A model generated the notes under the pieces. It was not told the DNA's origin. It saw only the letters and a program-made list of their open reading frames with translations, and made no database searches. The translations under genes were made by a program, and so were the position numbers. Shown one piece after another: positions 61,411 to 64,000 of a stretch of 64,000 bases of DNA. The stretch comes from Streptomyces sp. man185 (GTDB taxonomy: Bacteria > Actinomycetota > Actinomycetes > Streptomycetales > Streptomycetaceae): positions 51,296 to 115,295 of the forward strand of contig NTHE01000021.1 of assembly GCA_002551355.1 (NCBI GenBank). The letters run 5' to 3'. The first letter of the stretch is position 1. Each line of letters begins with the position of its first letter.

Positions 61411-62709
61411 GTGAGCGAGCACACCAACAACGCTGTAGTACTGCGGTACGGCGATGACGAGTACACCTACCCGGTGATCGACAGCACCGTCGGCGACAAG
61501 GGCTTCGACATCGGGAAGCTCCGGGCCAATACCGGCCTGGTGACGCTGGACAGCGGATACGGCAACACCGCCGCCTATAAATCCGCCATCACGTACCTCG
61601 ACGGTGAGCAGGGCATTCTGCGCTACCGCGGATACCCGATCGAGCAGCTCGCCGAGCGCTCGTCGTTCCTCGAGGTCGCGTACACGCTGATCAACGGTGA
61701 CCTTCCCAAGGTCGACGAGCTGGCGACCTTCAAGAACGAGATCACCCAGCACACGCTGCTGCACGAGGACGTCAAGCGGTTCTTCGACGGCTTCCCGCGC
61801 GACGCCCACCCGATGGCCATGCTGTCCTCGGTTGTCAGCGCGCTGTCCACGTTCTACCAGGACAGCCACAACCCGTTCGACGAGCAGCAGCGCCACCTGT
61901 CGACGATCCGCCTCCTGGCGAAGCTCCCGACGATCGCGGCGTACGCCTACAAGAAGTCGATCGGTCACCCCTTCGTCTACCCGCGCAACGACCTCGGGTA
62001 CGTCGAGAACTTCCTGCGCATGACCTTCTCGGTGCCCGCCCAGGAGTACGAGCTGGACCCGGTCGTCGTCTCGGCGCTGGACAAGCTGCTCATCCTGCAC
62101 GCGGACCACGAGCAGAACTGTTCGACCTCCACCGTGCGTCTGGTCGGCTCCTCGCAGGCGAACATGTTCGCCTCGATCTCCGCCGGCATCTCGGCGCTGT
62201 GGGGCCCCCTGCACGGTGGCGCCAACCAGTCGGTCCTGGAGATGCTGGAAGGCATCCAGGCCAACGGCGGCGACGTCGACTCCTTCATCCGCAAGGTGAA
62301 GAACAAGGAGGACGGCGTCCGCCTGATGGGCTTCGGCCACCGGGTGTACAAGTCCTTCGACCCGCGCGCGAAGATCATCAAGGCTGCCGCGCACGACGTG
62401 CTGTCCGCGCTCGGCAAGTCCGACGAGCTGCTCGACATCGCGCTCAAGCTGGAGGAGCACGCGCTCTCCGACGACTACTTCGTCTCGCGCAACCTCTACC
62501 CCAACGTGGACTTCTACACCGGTCTGATCTACCGGGCCATGGGCTTCCCGACCGAGATGTTCACCGTGCTCTTCGCACTCGGCCGGCTTCCCGGCTGGAT
62601 CGCCCAGTGGCACGAGATGATCAAGGAGCCGGGTTCCCGCATCGGCCGCCCGCGCCAGATCTACACCGGCGAGGTCCTGCGGGACTTCGTCCCGGTCGAG
62701 GGCCGCTGA
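61411..62709 (+). CDS. gltA: Citrate synthase
   Basis: The 432-residue type II citrate synthase starts at GTG 61411 with GAGGGATGAC upstream. This gives the N-terminus VSEHTNNAVVLRYGDDEYTY that I recall for Streptomyces GltA. The catalytic residues are H268 (PLHGGANQS), H310 (GFGHRVYKS) and D367 (YPNVDFYTG). It condenses oxaloacetate and acetyl-CoA at the entry of the citric acid cycle. An in-frame ATG at 61273 with its own AAGGGGG site would add 46 basic, Ser/Arg-rich residues and may be a short leader or an alternative start. Confidence 0.95.
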   Translation: MSEHTNNAVVLRYGDDEYTYPVIDSTVGDKGFDIGKLRANTGLVTLDSGYGNTAAYKSAITYLDGEQGILRYRGYPIEQLAERSSFLEVAYTLINGDLPKVDELATFKNEITQHTLLHEDVKRFFDGFPRDAHPMAMLSSVVSALSTFYQDSHNPFDEQQRHLSTIRLLAKLPTIAAYAYKKSIGHPFVYPRNDLGYVENFLRMTFSVPAQEYELDPVVVSALDKLLILHADHEQNCSTSTVRLVGSSQANMFASISAGISALWGPLHGGANQSVLEMLEGIQANGGDVDSFIRKVKNKEDGVRLMGFGHRVYKSFDPRAKIIKAAAHDVLSALGKSDELLDIALKLEEHALSDDYFVSRNLYPNVDFYTGLIYRAMGFPTEMFTVLFALGRLPGWIAQWHEMIKEPGSRIGRPRQIYTGEVLRDFVPVEGR

Positions 62710-63231
62710 CCCGGACCCTCTGTCGAGGCTGCTGACCTGGGCCTCGTGACCACCTCGTAGTGCCCCGGCCTCTTGGGCCGACTACTGCCTTCGCCCCGCG
62801 TACCGCGCTTCGCACAGAGCGCGGTGTCCGGGGCGATTCGGCGTTCCGGGGGCGGTGGGGCCGCCAGGGCCCGGCTGCGGCGGGCCGGGAAAGGGAGAAG
62901 CGCCCCGCCGCCGATCCCCCCACGGGTCGACGGTCAGGGCGCTTCCCATATCCCGGAGCGGATTCCCCCCACGGGATCCGGCCGGGCGTCTGCAGGGAGC
63001 CGAAGCTCCCGTTGTTCTGTTGTGCCGCGATCTGCCGGGGTACGTACGCACGGGAGGGCCGCTCAAAGCTCCCCGGTGCACGTGCCCCGGCCAACGCATG
63101 CCATCAGGAGCGTCCCCCAAGACACTCCGTCGGACGTCCCCCAAGACATCCTTGGCAATCGCACTCTAAGACTCGCGAACCCACCGGATGGTTACCCTGA
63201 AACCGGTGTGATCTAAATCTCTTTGTGGAAG
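62710..63231. other. Intergenic region with terminator and short repeats
   Basis: This 520-bp gap between citrate synthase and the P-type ATPase contains the terminator at 62792-62835 and a 24-bp-period direct repeat, CGTCCCCCAAGACA (63111 and 63135). I see no convincing gene or RNA gene in it. Confidence 0.6.
62792..62835 (+). terminator. Citrate synthase terminator
   Basis: CGCCCCGCGTACCGCGCT (62792-62809) pairs with 62818-62835 over an 8-base loop with three central mismatches, 83 bases beyond the gltA stop. Confidence 0.65.
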
Positions 63232-64000
63232 TTACGTGAAGGCACGCAACCGTAGGCTGTTCGTGACGACGAACACGGACGAAAACGCCATGGCGGCTCC
63301 CGCGATCATAGGGTTGAGCAGGCCACTTGCAGCCAGGGGCAAGGCCGCTACGTTGTACCCGAAGGCCCAGAAGAGGTTGCCCCTGATGGTGGCCAGAGTA
63401 CGCCTGGAAAGACGGATTGCGTCAGCTGTCACCTTGAGATCTCCACGAACCAGTGTGAGGTCGCTCGCCTCGATCGCCGCATCCGTCCCAGTGCCCATCG
63501 CCAGCCCCAGATCTGCGGTCGCCAGCGCGGCCGCGTCGTTGACCCCGTCACCGACCATGGCGACGACCCGGCCCTCGGCCTGAAGGCGCTTCACCACGTT
63601 GACCTTGTCCTCGGGGAGCACCTCCGCGTGGACCTCGTCGATGCCCACCTCGCGCGCCACGGCCTGAGCCACCGCCCGGTTGTCGCCGGTCAGCAGGACG
63701 GGCGTCAGCCCCAGGGCGCGCAGCTCGGTCACGGCGGCCGCGCTGCTGTCCTTCACCGCGTCCGCCACCCCGAACACGCCCCGGGCCTCTCCGTCCCAGG
63801 CGACGGCGACCGCTGTACGGCCGTGCTCCCCGGCCTCCGTCAGGGCCCGCGACAACGCGGGCGGGAGGGGAATCGCCGCCTCGGCGAGAAGGCGGGGCCG
63901 TCCGACGAGGACGGCGTGGCCCTCGACGGTGCCCTGGACGCCGAGTCCGGGGATGTTCTGGAAGTCCTCGGGGGTGGGGAGGGGGCCGGTGGTGTGGGTC
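63232..64000 (-). CDS. Heavy-metal P1B-type ATPase, C-terminal part (5' end outside window)
   Basis: The frame runs off the right edge, so only the last 256 residues are seen. They hold the end of the nucleotide-binding domain ([19 protein letters not shown]), the HAD hinge motifs ([37 protein letters not shown]) and the last two membrane helices ([34 protein letters not shown]). The [18 protein letters not shown] segment is typical of Cu+ exporting ATPases such as CopA. The CPx metal site lies outside the window, so the metal is not certain. Confidence 0.92.
   Translation of the reverse strand, partial: THTTGPLPTPEDFQNIPGLGVQGTVEGHAVLVGRPRLLAEAAIPLPPALSRALTEAGEHGRTAVAVAWDGEARGVFGVADAVKDSSAAAVTELRALGLTPVLLTGDNRAVAQAVAREVGIDEVHAEVLPEDKVNVVKRLQAEGRVVAMVGDGVNDAAALATADLGLAMGTGTDAAIEASDLTLVRGDLKVTADAIRLSRRTLATIRGNLFWAFGYNVAALPLAASGLLNPMIAGAAMAFSSVFVVTNSLRLRAFT

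Overview
The window is high-GC actinobacterial chromosome with strongly G/C-biased third codon positions, GTG starts, Tat-secreted wall enzymes, DasR-type and SARP-type regulatory sites, and a citrate synthase whose N-terminus I recognise as the Streptomyces type. I read it as a Streptomyces chromosome arm or core-flank segment. I see no rRNA or tRNA gene, CRISPR array or intact insertion sequence.

Layout. 1-6 kb: end of an FG-GAP protein, then a minus-strand group (secreted amidase-6 protein, deacetylase-like protein, class A PBP whose transpeptidase motifs are altered). 6.1-7.5 kb: decayed DNA with a subtilase propeptide remnant. 7.5-13.7 kb: a PucR regulator diverging from a solute symporter, an agmatinase-family ureohydrolase and a ThDP enzyme. 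13.7-14.4 kb: frameshifted toxin-antitoxin-like remnants. 14.6-24.1 kb: fused ABC exporter, small secreted protein, S37 peptidase, lipoprotein, GH3 hexosaminidase, TIM-barrel isomerase.

24.2-44.8 kb is the most interesting part: a block rich in RiPP (ribosomal, post-translationally modified peptide) genes. A minus-strand operon encodes a radical SAM protein, a haem-oxygenase-like diiron oxidase, a 72-aa peptide, a cyclase/AAA/TPR protein, a cytoplasmic subtilase and a GAF protein. It diverges from two tandem class III lanthipeptide precursors, an MFS exporter and a LanKC synthetase. A SARP/NB-ARC regulator and a large LuxR regulator follow, then a LanM synthetase with a cysteine-free precursor. 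The shared promoter region carries 11-bp-spaced heptamers of the SARP type. The simplest model is one or two RiPP pathways under local SARP/LuxR control; that link is inference.

45-49.4 kb: LacI regulator diverging from a dehydrogenase/DUF993/isomerase operon. 49.7-56.5 kb: paired RNHCP proteins, a small membrane protein, a VOC protein, GH25 lysozyme with a dre site, a PGRP-type amidase, epoxide hydrolase/CGNR divergent pair. 56.5-58.9 kb: DHA2 efflux pump and divergent MarR. 59-64 kb: RecD2 helicase, citrate synthase, and the 3' end of a metal P-type ATPase.
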